Below are positions 9,429 to 15,136 of a DNA stretch of 15,136 bases, one piece after another; the stretch's first letter is position 1; each line of letters begins with the position of its first letter. The notes beneath the pieces were generated by a model, which did no database searches, was not told the origin of the DNA, and saw nothing but the letters and a program-made list of their open reading frames with translations. The translations under genes and the position numbers were made by a program. Source of the stretch: Lachnoclostridium sp. UBA739 (lineage in GTDB: Bacteria > Bacillota_A > Clostridia > Lachnospirales > Lachnospiraceae); contig DBKX01000392.1 of the NCBI GenBank assembly GCA_002297865.1, positions 1 through 15,136 on the forward strand, read 5' to 3'.

Positions 9429-10247
9429 CTAATCGAAATAAATAAGACTCTTTTCCTGTGTCTGTACAGACTCCTCCTTTTCTCCTTGTGCATTTTCATA
9501 AATCCTGTTACGCAGCTCATAGGTTTTCTTATTCTGTGCAACCTGTATAATATTAGGATCTTTCCTTATCAGTTCCTCCACTACCTCATTGACTGGATAG
9601 TTGACTATTGATGCATCTTGCAAAGAGTTCATATACAGTGTTGCATATATACAGGCACCATCAAAAAGATAAGCATCCACCACGCCACTTGACATTCTTA
9701 GTATTTCCTCTTCACTTAAACCAAGCCATAATCTTCTTTCATTAGAATCTTGTCCTTCTTCCACACGAATTACTTCTTTTTTCCCCAGTAGAACAAAATC
9801 AGCCCCATTTGAAAAGGATATTCGAATATCTATAAAATCTCCTCGTTTTAACGCATCCGCATTGCGAATAAACGTATAAGGCACCTTCCGCAGTCCTTCC
9901 TTATCACTCCGTCCATCAATCAGCATATAGGAATTAATAATACTGCCCTTTTGCAACGGTTGCTTTAGCCTTTTGCCAATACACGCATCAAAATCAACTG
10001 CCAAAAAACTCTCACCTTCATTAATAACCGGCACCTTCATTACATCATTCTGCGTAAGTACTTGACCAGACTCTACATCTTTACGAAGTGCACAGATATA
10101 AACTCTCTTGTCTTCTGCTATTCTGCTGTCTTTTTTCTTAATAAATATTACGCCTATGAGAATACCTGCTCCTATGCATAAAACTAACAAAATACCTTTT
10201 ACAACTACACGCAGAAAGTATTTTCTCCTGCATCTTACAATCTTCAT
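9429..10247 (-). CDS. Membrane-anchored SAF-domain protein, CpaB/RcpC-like
   Basis: This 272-residue protein has a basic N-terminus and one membrane helix (about residues 14-36), followed by an SAF domain (about 46-110). The SAF domain shows the usual pattern RKDVESGQVLTQNDV, then CIGKRLKQPLQKGSIIN. The region at 118-215 resembles the RcpC/CpaB C-terminal part (RGDFIDIRISF, then a beta-rich segment), and a charged tail follows. CpaB proteins belong to Tad/Flp pilus assembly machines; in a Gram-positive cell this one would lie outside the membrane. No pilin, TadA ATPase or TadB/C gene is in the window, so a pilus role is not shown. AAGGAGG is six bases before the ATG, and the gene follows the CpaE-like gene by 10 bp. 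Confidence 0.8.
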   Translation of the reverse strand: MKIVRCRRKYFLRVVVKGILLVLCIGAGILIGVIFIKKKDSRIAEDKRVYICALRKDVESGQVLTQNDVMKVPVINEGESFLAVDFDACIGKRLKQPLQKGSIINSYMLIDGRSDKEGLRKVPYTFIRNADALKRGDFIDIRISFSNGADFVLLGKKEVIRVEEGQDSNERRLWLGLSEEEILRMSSGVVDAYLFDGACIYATLYMNSLQDASIVNYPVNEVVEELIRKDPNIIQVAQNKKTYELRNRIYENAQGEKEESVQTQEKSLIYFD

Positions 10248-10257
10248 TCATACCTCC

Positions 10258-10836
10258 TTACAAAAGAGACTGATATATTTTAGCTGCACGATCTGACACC
10301 TCAAATGTTTGTCTGATTAGCTCCATTGATTTTAGTTTGATTTTACCATTATCAACAAAATGAATCCCTTTATTACTCATAGCCATATCAATGTATTCCC
10401 AAGTCCTATATGATTCTATCTGCCTTACATAAGAAAGGAACTTCTCGTATTCACATATTCTCCAAGCTTGGCTATTTCCTAATATAACCTTCTGGTTACA
10501 GCCCATGATTTCTTCCATATATCTAACAAACTTTGAACCAATATCATAAACAACAAAATCATATTTTTCAATCAAACAATTGTGTTTGCACACCTTTAAG
10601 GACGAACTATAAAAATCTAACTTTCCAACCTGAAAACCTGTCAAACTCTGCTTGATATATGTATACTGCTGTAAATTCTCTGCTAGTTTTCTAAAATCTC
10701 CGCTGTCATTCAGCTCCACTACTGCAACCTTGGCCTTATGGTATTTCTCCAGATAACATGCAAAATTGATGGCAAATAGAGTTGTGCCTACACCTCGATA
10801 CAAACCTATAACTGCAAAAGTTCGATTACGAATCAC
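10258..10836 (-). CDS. CpaE/MinD-like protein with a degenerate P-loop
   Basis: This is a 192-residue protein with the layout of the SIMIBI (ParA/MinD/CpaE) fold. A first strand leads to a P-loop-like GLYRGVGTTL (about residues 11-20). Next comes a second strand ending VVELNDSG (about 39-46), where Walker A' lies in relatives, then YDFVVYDIG (about 92-100) at the Walker B position. Both lysines of the usual KGGVGKT motif are replaced (Y and T), so ATP hydrolysis is doubtful. The start is uncertain. The GTG at 10836 overlaps the kinase stop by 4 bp (GTGA), typical of coupling; an upstream in-frame TTG at 10851 is the alternative. It is a clear relative of the C-terminal domain of the preceding kinase. 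Confidence 0.75.
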   Translation of the reverse strand: MIRNRTFAVIGLYRGVGTTLFAINFACYLEKYHKAKVAVVELNDSGDFRKLAENLQQYTYIKQSLTGFQVGKLDFYSSSLKVCKHNCLIEKYDFVVYDIGSKFVRYMEEIMGCNQKVILGNSQAWRICEYEKFLSYVRQIESYRTWEYIDMAMSNKGIHFVDNGKIKLKSMELIRQTFEVSDRAAKIYQSLL

Positions 10837-12258
10837 CTTCCTCTTCCACAAACATTCTTTTTTCCACTCAAAAAAACATAATCACCTCCAGAACTTTCAT
10901 TTGATACAACATAACGAATTACACTATCAAATACTACTTTTTCTTTTTGATAGTCACTATCATAAAATAACCGCTTCAGATACGGTACAGAAATGCAGAA
11001 TTTACAAAATGCATTCTTCATTATCCTTTGCTGATTTTCTCCATCCAACAAATTAAACAGATATAAAACAGATTCACAATCACAAAGTTTATCCATCCAG
11101 AACATCGTCCTTTTCCACTCCCATGGCTTTGTCCCTATCACAAGTATCCTGTTTCGTTCGTGAAGAAACTCTTCTAAGTTTGCCTCTGACAATTTTCCAT
11201 AATCTTTGATTACAAAACGATAATGACTCCTTCTAGAATCACTAATCCAATTCTCTCTAGACTGCATTCTTGTATGTTTCACGTACCAGTATCCATCTTT
11301 TTCTTTTACTTCAGGGTAGTATGTAACAAATTCATTCAAAAAACCACTTTCATTCCATTCAACATAAATAGAATTTCCATTAATTTTTGAAACATAACTA
11401 GTTAATGCTAATGCAATATGTGTTACTCCTACCCTGTCTTCACTTCCTGCTATCGCAATGCAATATGACATAACCGAACTTTCCTTATTAATCTCCCCTA
11501 TTCTTGGCACCTTTTTCACATAGCTCTTAACTTCCTCCACTGATTGAAACCGCTTCGATGGTGCCACCTTTATACATCGTTCTATGAGTTTATAGAATCT
11601 GTGATTTCGTATCAATATCCAAGTCCACTTTCTCGAGACACAAGACGGTTGATAAAGTGTTCCCGTTACTAAAAAGTAAAGTAGACAACCTATACTATAA
11701 ATATCACTTCTCTCATCTGCTAGATTCTTAAGCCGCTCTGGTGCCATATATCCTGGTGTGGCCATATAGAAAGATGTGTCCTTATACTCTTCTGCATAAA
11801 CAGCAGCACCAAAGTCTAACAATTTCAATTTTCCCTTATAAACCAAAATGTTATCCGGCTTCAGATCAAGATATAAAATTTCCTTATGAAACGTATGTAA
11901 ATATTGTATGAGATCACAAATTTGAAATGTAAAATCTACGATACTCCTTTCATCTAAATATGAAAGACGTAGTCGAAATGCTTTTAAAGATTCACCCTTA
12001 AGATATTCCTCGATAATATATGAATATTTCTCATCTTCCTCAATATCATATATTATTGGGATGTTTGGATGTTTTAAAGATTTTAAAATATGAACTTCCT
12101 TCATAAGCTGAGCATAAGCCTCATGTTCTTTTGAAATTCGTTTTATTGCACGATAAGCACCTAATGTTACATGTTCTGCAAGGAAAACAACTGACGTGCC
12201 TCCACGACCTAACTCACTTATGATTCGATATTTTGAAAACCATATAACCTCGATTCAT
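10833..12258 (-). CDS. Ser/Thr protein kinase fused to a degenerate CpaE/MinD-like domain; 5' frame disrupted
   Basis: The main frame (open from 12254) codes for about 473 residues. Counting from there, the Hanks-type kinase shows the glycine loop GRGGTS (16-21), K38, alpha-C E53, YLDLKPDN with D130, K132 and N135, DFG at 147-149 and APE near 171. HRD has become YLD, so it is a non-RD kinase. From about residue 262 a second domain starts, with a P-loop-like AGSEDRVGVTH lacking the lysine, then VEWNESG and YRFVIKDYG. No membrane segment is seen. The frame has no ATG, GTG or TTG before M51 (12104), which lies past the glycine loop and K38. The ATG at 12258 follows AAAGGAGG but is in the -1 frame and stops after 14 codons. 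A one-base insertion or an ATC start would explain this. Confidence 0.8.
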
Positions 12259-12297
12259 CGACCCTCCTTTTCTCAGATTAGTTATGTCATACACCAA

Positions 12298-12326
12298 ATT
12301 ATAACGACATGTTACATATAATTCAA
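12298..12326 (-). promoter_or_regulatory. Promoter of the kinase-CpaE-SAF cluster
   Basis: On the minus strand TTGAAT (12321-12326) and TATAAT (12298-12303) are exactly 17 bp apart. Transcription would begin near 12291, giving a leader of about 33 nt before the ATG at 12258. The presence of an intact promoter and a strong Shine-Dalgarno argues that the cluster is expressed. Confidence 0.7.
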
Positions 12327-12399
12327 TATTTTTTAGCACGAATATTTTCACAATCTTTTTCATATTCTTTGTACATATTTAACATACAAGACAAATTAA

Positions 12400-12428
12400 T
12401 TGACTTTATTATTTTTTTAAATTATACT
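12400..12428 (+). promoter_or_regulatory. Promoter of mecA
   Basis: TTGACT (12400-12405) and TATACT (12423-12428) are separated by 17 bp, a near-consensus vegetative promoter. Transcription would start near 12435, about 60 nt before the GTG start. The -10 box is the left arm of a small inverted repeat, TATAC-ttt-GTATA (12423-12435). The rest of the 236-bp divergent gap (12259-12494) is AT-rich and holds only the two promoters. Confidence 0.7.
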
Positions 12429-12494
12429 TTGTATACAACATAATTTTTAGTTTACACTATCTATGTAATGAAAGCATCGGAAGGATGTGATTAA

Positions 12495-13274
12495 GTGAAA
12501 ATCGAAAAGATAAATGAAAATCAAATACGTTGTACATTAAGCAAAGCTGATTTAGTTGACCGGCAGTTGCGTATCAGTGAACTTGCTTATGGAACTGAAA
12601 AAGCAAAAGCACTATTTCGTGAAATGATGCAACAAGCATCTGCCGAATTCGGTTTTGAAGCAGATGATATTCCTTTGATGATTGAGGCAATTCCTGTGTC
12701 TCCAGAGTGTCTCGTTTTAGTAATAACGAAAGTTGAAGATCCTGATGAACTTGATACAAGGTTTTCAAAATTTTCACCTGAGCAAAGCGATGAATCTAAC
12801 ACGAATGATACTGACGAAGCATATGTAGATGAGATTATTAACTGTTTTGATCAAATAAATGAATTACTAGATGACCGAAAAAGTGCAAACCATAACGCTG
12901 ATATTTCCTCGTTGTCTACTGATGACTCTACTGATAAAAAGAAAGACGCAACTACCCAAAGCAAATCCACGATAACTGCTAATATGACAAAGGTTTTCAC
13001 ATTCAGCAATCTGCAAGAAATTATAACCTTGTCTGCCCACTTATCACAGTATTACTTTGGCGAAAACCAAGTTTACAAGAATCCTCAGACCGGAGTCTAT
13101 TACTTATGTATCAGTAAATCCAATCACACTCCTGAGGAATTTAATAAAATATGTAATATCGTTTCAGAATACGGAGTACCTGAAAAAACAACTTATGCAA
13201 CACTTGATTACTTCAAAGAGCACTTTGAATGCATTATTAAATCAGATGCGATTACTGTATTATCCAATATGTAG
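12495..13274 (+). CDS. mecA: MecA family ClpC adaptor protein
   Basis: MecA binds substrates through its N-terminal domain and delivers them to the ClpC AAA+ unfoldase through its C-terminal domain. This 259-residue product begins with the family's typical MKIEKINENQIRCTLSKADL (residues 1-20), followed by an N-terminal domain to about 95. An acidic, low-complexity linker (about 95-165) has many Asp, Ser and Thr residues. The C-terminal domain (about 168-259) includes VFTFSNLQEIITLS and the YATLDYFKEHFECI stretch. The GTG start is supported by AAGGA nine bases upstream. It stands alone between its promoter and a strong terminator. Length is slightly greater than the usual 210-240 because of the linker. 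Confidence 0.93.
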   Translation: MKIEKINENQIRCTLSKADLVDRQLRISELAYGTEKAKALFREMMQQASAEFGFEADDIPLMIEAIPVSPECLVLVITKVEDPDELDTRFSKFSPEQSDESNTNDTDEAYVDEIINCFDQINELLDDRKSANHNADISSLSTDDSTDKKKDATTQSKSTITANMTKVFTFSNLQEIITLSAHLSQYYFGENQVYKNPQTGVYYLCISKSNHTPEEFNKICNIVSEYGVPEKTTYATLDYFKEHFECIIKSDAITVLSNM

Positions 13275-13300
13275 GAACGGTTAGAATTTCTTATTTCATC

Positions 13301-13354
13301 AAAAAAATACCTATCAATTAAAGTCATTACAACTAATTGATAGGTAACTTTTTT
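13301..13354. terminator. Bidirectional terminator between mecA and the ferredoxin gene
   Basis: A perfect 13-bp inverted repeat (13308-13320 and 13334-13346) encloses a 13-base loop. It is followed by a T run on the plus strand (ACTTTTTTG) and by seven T on the minus strand (13301-13307). It can end mecA transcription from the left and ferredoxin transcription from the right. Confidence 0.9.
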
Positions 13355-13374
13355 GTATACTCTCATATAATCAA

Positions 13375-13545
13375 TTATGCCTCACTGATAGAGCCTGTTG
13401 GACATGTTGCAGCACAAGAGCCACAGCTGATGCAAGCATCTGCATCGATTTCATACTGGCTGCTTCCTTCAGAGATTGCGCCTACTGGACATTCTCCTGC
13501 ACAAGCTCCACAGCTTACACATCCATCACTAATTACATATGCCAT
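13375..13545 (-). CDS. 2[4Fe-4S] ferredoxin, clostridial type
   Basis: This 56-residue ferredoxin is a small, soluble, low-potential electron carrier. It holds two CxxCxxCxxxCP motifs: C9, C12, C15, C19 with P20, and C38, C41, C44, C48 with P49. The two halves are repeats of one another (GCVSCGACAGECPVGAIS and ACISCGSCAATCPTGSIS), as in classical clostridial ferredoxins. The ATG at 13545 gives the usual MAYVISD opening; an in-frame ATG two codons upstream (13551) stands only four bases from AGGAGG and could also be used. Likely partners such as pyruvate:ferredoxin oxidoreductase or hydrogenase are not in the window. It is divergent from a DUF1858 gene. Confidence 0.96.
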   Translation of the reverse strand: MAYVISDGCVSCGACAGECPVGAISEGSSQYEIDADACISCGSCAATCPTGSISEA

Positions 13546-13565
13546 AATCATTTATCCTCCTTTTT

Positions 13566-13585
13566 TTAGAATACATATATTCTAA
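13566..13585. promoter_or_regulatory. Palindrome overlapping the ferredoxin -10 box (candidate operator)
   Basis: Two perfect 8-base arms (TTAGAATA and TATTCTAA) flank CATA. The repeat covers the -10 box and the expected transcription start of the ferredoxin gene. It has no T run after it at a gene end, so a regulator site is more likely than a terminator. Identity of any regulator is unknown. Confidence 0.4.
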
Positions 13586-13607
13586 TATAATGTTGGAAAT
13601 AATACAA
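13579..13607 (-). promoter_or_regulatory. Likely promoter of the ferredoxin gene
   Basis: On the minus strand TTGTAT (13602-13607) and TAGAAT (13579-13584) are 17 bp apart, with transcription expected from near 13572 and AAAGGAGG just downstream. An alternative pair, TTGATA with TATATT, lies a few bases further upstream at poorer spacing. Confidence 0.5.
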
Positions 13608-13648
13608 GTATCAAAGTGTATTTTTTGGAAACAATAGATATGTATATC

Positions 13649-13677
13649 TTGACTCATTTCGTATGTCAGAATATAAT
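13649..13677 (+). promoter_or_regulatory. Promoter of the DUF1858 gene
   Basis: TTGACT (13649-13654) and TATAAT (13672-13677) are separated by 17 bp, near-perfect vegetative consensus. The leader to the ATG at 13714 is about 30 nt and contains AAGGAGG. The site is divergent from the ferredoxin promoter, about 40 bp away. Confidence 0.8.
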
Positions 13678-13713
13678 GGAAATAGCGAAAATTTATAGAA
13701 GGAGGACGTAAAA

Positions 13714-13917
13714 ATGGCAAAAATAACAAAAGACATGATTATTCATGATATCATTGCTATTGATTCTAACCTAATCCCTGTTTTACTAGATGCTGGTATG
13801 CACTGTATCGGTTGCCCATCTGCACAAGGTGAGTCATTAGAGGAAGCCTGTATGGTTCACGGTATTGACGTTAACGAAGTAGTAGACGCTTTAAATAGTA
13901 AATTAAGCGCAAAATAA
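13714..13917 (+). CDS. DUF1858 domain protein with a CxxC motif
   Basis: This is a 67-residue, single-domain protein of the DUF1858 type, a small helical fold often found alone or fused to redox and hybrid-cluster-related proteins in anaerobes. It begins ITKDMIIHDIIAID, then has LLDAGMHCIGCPSAQGESLEEAC with the conserved cysteines C31 and C34 and a third cysteine 12 residues later (C46), then the closing helix VNEVVDALNSKL. It has no signal or membrane segment. Its chemistry is not established; a thiol redox or metal role is inferred from the cysteines. AGGAGG stands eight bases before the ATG. It is monocistronic and divergent from a ferredoxin. Confidence 0.88.
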   Translation: MAKITKDMIIHDIIAIDSNLIPVLLDAGMHCIGCPSAQGESLEEACMVHGIDVNEVVDALNSKLSAK

Positions 13918-13937
13918 TCGCTCTATTAGCATAAAAC

Positions 13938-13977
13938 AAAACTCATTAAAAGAATGCTTTTAATGAGTTTTATTTTT
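13938..13977. terminator. Bidirectional terminator between the DUF1858 and MerR-like genes
   Basis: A perfect 15-bp stem (13938-13952 and 13957-13971) has a four-base AATG loop. On plus it is followed by an ATTTTT tract. On minus, the stem ends in four T, so it may also serve the convergent MerR-like gene. Confidence 0.82.
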
Positions 13978-13997
13978 CACTTACCCAAAATTGCTTT

Positions 13998-14702
13998 TTA
14001 ATCTGCTTTTTTCCCGAAGAACTTTTTTTTCTTTCTCTTCTCCTTTGTTGCAGAAATTTCTTTTCTGGCCTTTTGTTTTGAACGAATCGAATCATCAAGA
14101 CGTTTAAACCTTTCTTCTTCTCTTTCTTCTTTCATCCTCATCATATAGTCCATTTCTTTCAAAACACTTTCTGAAACATTAGAGCTCACTGCTTTGGATA
14201 ATTCTGCATTGTTTTCTCTTAAAGCCTCCATTATTATGTTGTTCATAATAACTTTAAACTGCGCAATTTTAGGTTCACCCTGATTTGTGACAGGCTCCGG
14301 TTTAGTTGCACATACTTCCCGGAATAAAACTTCCTTTTGTGCTTCATAAGCTTGTCCTTTTATGGAATCTTTGTTTTCTTCTACATGTTCACTAGCAGTC
14401 TGGTCCATAGATAATACTTGTGCATTTAATTCATCCTTAAGTAGGGCCATTTTCTTTTTATCAAGTTGTCCAATTCTTTTCACATCTGAAAGCACCATTT
14501 TTATTGCTCGTAACTGGAATCCTTGTTCTTTTAAAAACTTTATATTTTTAAATAACTCGATATCCTCTTCACGATAGTATCTATGTCCCATCTCATTACG
14601 AGGAACCTTTACACCGAGCTCTTCTTCCCAGTACCGTAATACATGTGGTTCCACATCTATTTTCTTTGATGCATCCGATATAATGTATCTAACTTGATTC
14701 AT
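13998..14702 (-). CDS. MerR-type DNA-binding protein with a coiled-coil tail
   Basis: This 234-residue protein has an N-terminal winged helix of the MerR type (about residues 4-75), with VLRYWEEELGVKVPRNEMGHRYY being the second helix, wing and the usual arginine-tyrosine cluster. A charged helical middle follows (about 75-150), then a long, acidic-basic coiled-coil stretch (about 170-215, MMRMKEEREEERFKRLD). The tail is strongly basic, KKKKFFGKKAD. It has no cysteines placed for metal sensing. The layout resembles RacA-type chromosome-organising proteins as well as ordinary MerR regulators; I cannot choose between them. AGGAGG lies six bases before the ATG. It stands alone with its own promoter. 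Confidence 0.85.
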   Translation of the reverse strand: MNQVRYIISDASKKIDVEPHVLRYWEEELGVKVPRNEMGHRYYREEDIELFKNIKFLKEQGFQLRAIKMVLSDVKRIGQLDKKKMALLKDELNAQVLSMDQTASEHVEENKDSIKGQAYEAQKEVLFREVCATKPEPVTNQGEPKIAQFKVIMNNIIMEALRENNAELSKAVSSNVSESVLKEMDYMMRMKEEREEERFKRLDDSIRSKQKARKEISATKEKRKKKKFFGKKAD

Positions 14703-14743
14703 GATACTCCTCCTAGTATATGTAAATTATTTCCATACACCAC

Positions 14744-14771
14744 ATTATACCATAGCATTTCTTTATTTCAA
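14744..14771 (-). promoter_or_regulatory. Promoter of the MerR-like gene
   Basis: On the minus strand TTGAAA (14766-14771) and TATAAT (14744-14749) are 16 bp apart, and TGG directly before the -10 gives an extended -10 element. The leader is about 35 nt. The remainder of the gap to dnaB (14772-14941) is AT-rich and shows nothing I can name. Confidence 0.72.
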
Positions 14772-14941
14772 ATAGAAATTCCTTTTTTACACACAAAAGT
14801 TGTAGACAGCGTTTTACCTCATTTGCTATCTGTATATTCTTTATGACAGCAAATCACTTTTATAGAACCACTTTCATTTCTTCATTCTATTAGCAATTTT
14901 CACAAGTTCTTTAATACAAGTAATACCATCTTTTGAAAACC

Positions 14942-14976
14942 AAAACAAAAGAGAGAACATCAGGAACGCTCTCTCT
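14942..14976 (-). terminator. Probable terminator at the end of dnaB
   Basis: On the minus strand AGAGAG (14971-14976) can pair with CTCTCT (14950-14955) across a 15-base loop, followed by TTTTGTTTTG. The first arm lies within the last codons of dnaB. The stem is short, so confidence is moderate. Confidence 0.45.
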
Positions 14977-15136
14977 CCAAATTAACAAACTTCGTATATT
15001 GTGATTGCCAACCAAGTTTTACTGTACCAGTTGGACCATTTCTTTGTTTACCAATAATAATTTCTGATATTCCTGCTTCTTCTGAATCGTGATTATAATA
15101 ATCATCTCGATAAATAAACATAACAACATCGGCATC
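14960..15136 (-). CDS. dnaB: Replicative DNA helicase DnaB (C-terminal 58 residues, runs off the right edge)
   Basis: This is the 3' end of the hexameric replication-fork helicase gene. The frame reads DADVVMFIYRDDYYN, then SEIIIGKQRNGPTGTVKLGW, then QYTKFVNLE before the TGA. These are the closing signatures of the DnaB RecA-like domain: the ADVVMFIYRDDYY strand and the KQRNGPTGTV hairpin with the arginine region. RadA/KaiC-like relatives lack this ending. In many Firmicutes dnaB lies next to rplI; its neighbour upstream is outside the window. Confidence 0.93.
   Translation of the reverse strand, partial: DADVVMFIYRDDYYNHDSEEAGISEIIIGKQRNGPTGTVKLGWQSQYTKFVNLERERS

Noticed and set aside
10766..11056. 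Plus-strand open frame opposite the kinase and CpaE-like genes
   Set aside because: No ribosome-binding site, His/Phe-rich composition typical of an antisense shadow, and the opposite strand holds recognised domains.
12104..12104. ATG at 12104 as the real start of the kinase
   Set aside because: It would remove the glycine loop and ATP-binding lysine, which are clearly encoded in the same frame upstream, and it lacks a good Shine-Dalgarno.
13337..13585. Plus-strand open frame opposite the ferredoxin
   Set aside because: It is the antisense of the cysteine-repeat ferredoxin gene and has no ribosome-binding site.
14821..14854. ATTTGCT / AGCAAAT inverted repeat in the gap between the MerR-like gene and dnaB
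   Set aside because: Seven AT-rich pairs around a 20-base loop, not next to a gene end or promoter; likely chance.

Overview
The window is low-GC Firmicute DNA, most likely from a spore-forming Clostridia of the Lachnospiraceae type (inference). The evidence is AT-rich DNA, strong Shine-Dalgarno sites, a clostridial 2[4Fe-4S] ferredoxin, spore-cortex-type wall enzymes, a MecA adaptor, and a ywlC-ywlE-rpiB-atp gene order that recalls Bacillus subtilis. Nearly everything is on the minus strand; only mecA and a DUF1858 gene are on plus.

Region 1 (1-3822, minus) is the front of an F1Fo ATP synthase operon: atpZ, atpI-like, atpB, atpE, atpF, atpH and the 5' part of atpA, which runs off the left edge. 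It has its own consensus promoter at 3794-3822, directly after the rpiB terminator. The c subunit carries the residues of a Na+-binding site, so a sodium-coupled enzyme is predicted.

Region 2 (3826-8981, minus) looks like one six-gene operon: a 209-residue membrane protein, a membrane-anchored GH18 cortex-lytic-type hydrolase, a CwlD-like amidase, the Sua5/YwlC tRNA threonylcarbamoyladenylate synthase, a YwlE-type arginine phosphatase, and RpiB. Promoter and terminator are both visible.

Region 3 (8998-12326, minus) is the most unusual part. A Ser/Thr kinase is fused to a degenerate MinD/CpaE-like domain. It is followed by a separate degenerate CpaE-like protein, a membrane-anchored SAF (CpaB/RcpC-like) protein, and a 69-residue orphan. 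Both CpaE-like units have lost the P-loop lysine. The kinase reading frame has no ATG, GTG or TTG before its glycine loop; the well-placed ATG lies one frame away, which suggests a frameshift or non-canonical initiation.

Region 4 (12400-15136) contains mecA (+), a shared bidirectional terminator, a ferredoxin (-) divergent from a CxxC DUF1858 protein (+), a MerR-like coiled-coil protein (-), and the C-terminal end of the replicative helicase DnaB (-). MecA (a ClpC adaptor) and YwlE (phosphoarginine removal) may both belong to regulated ClpC proteolysis.
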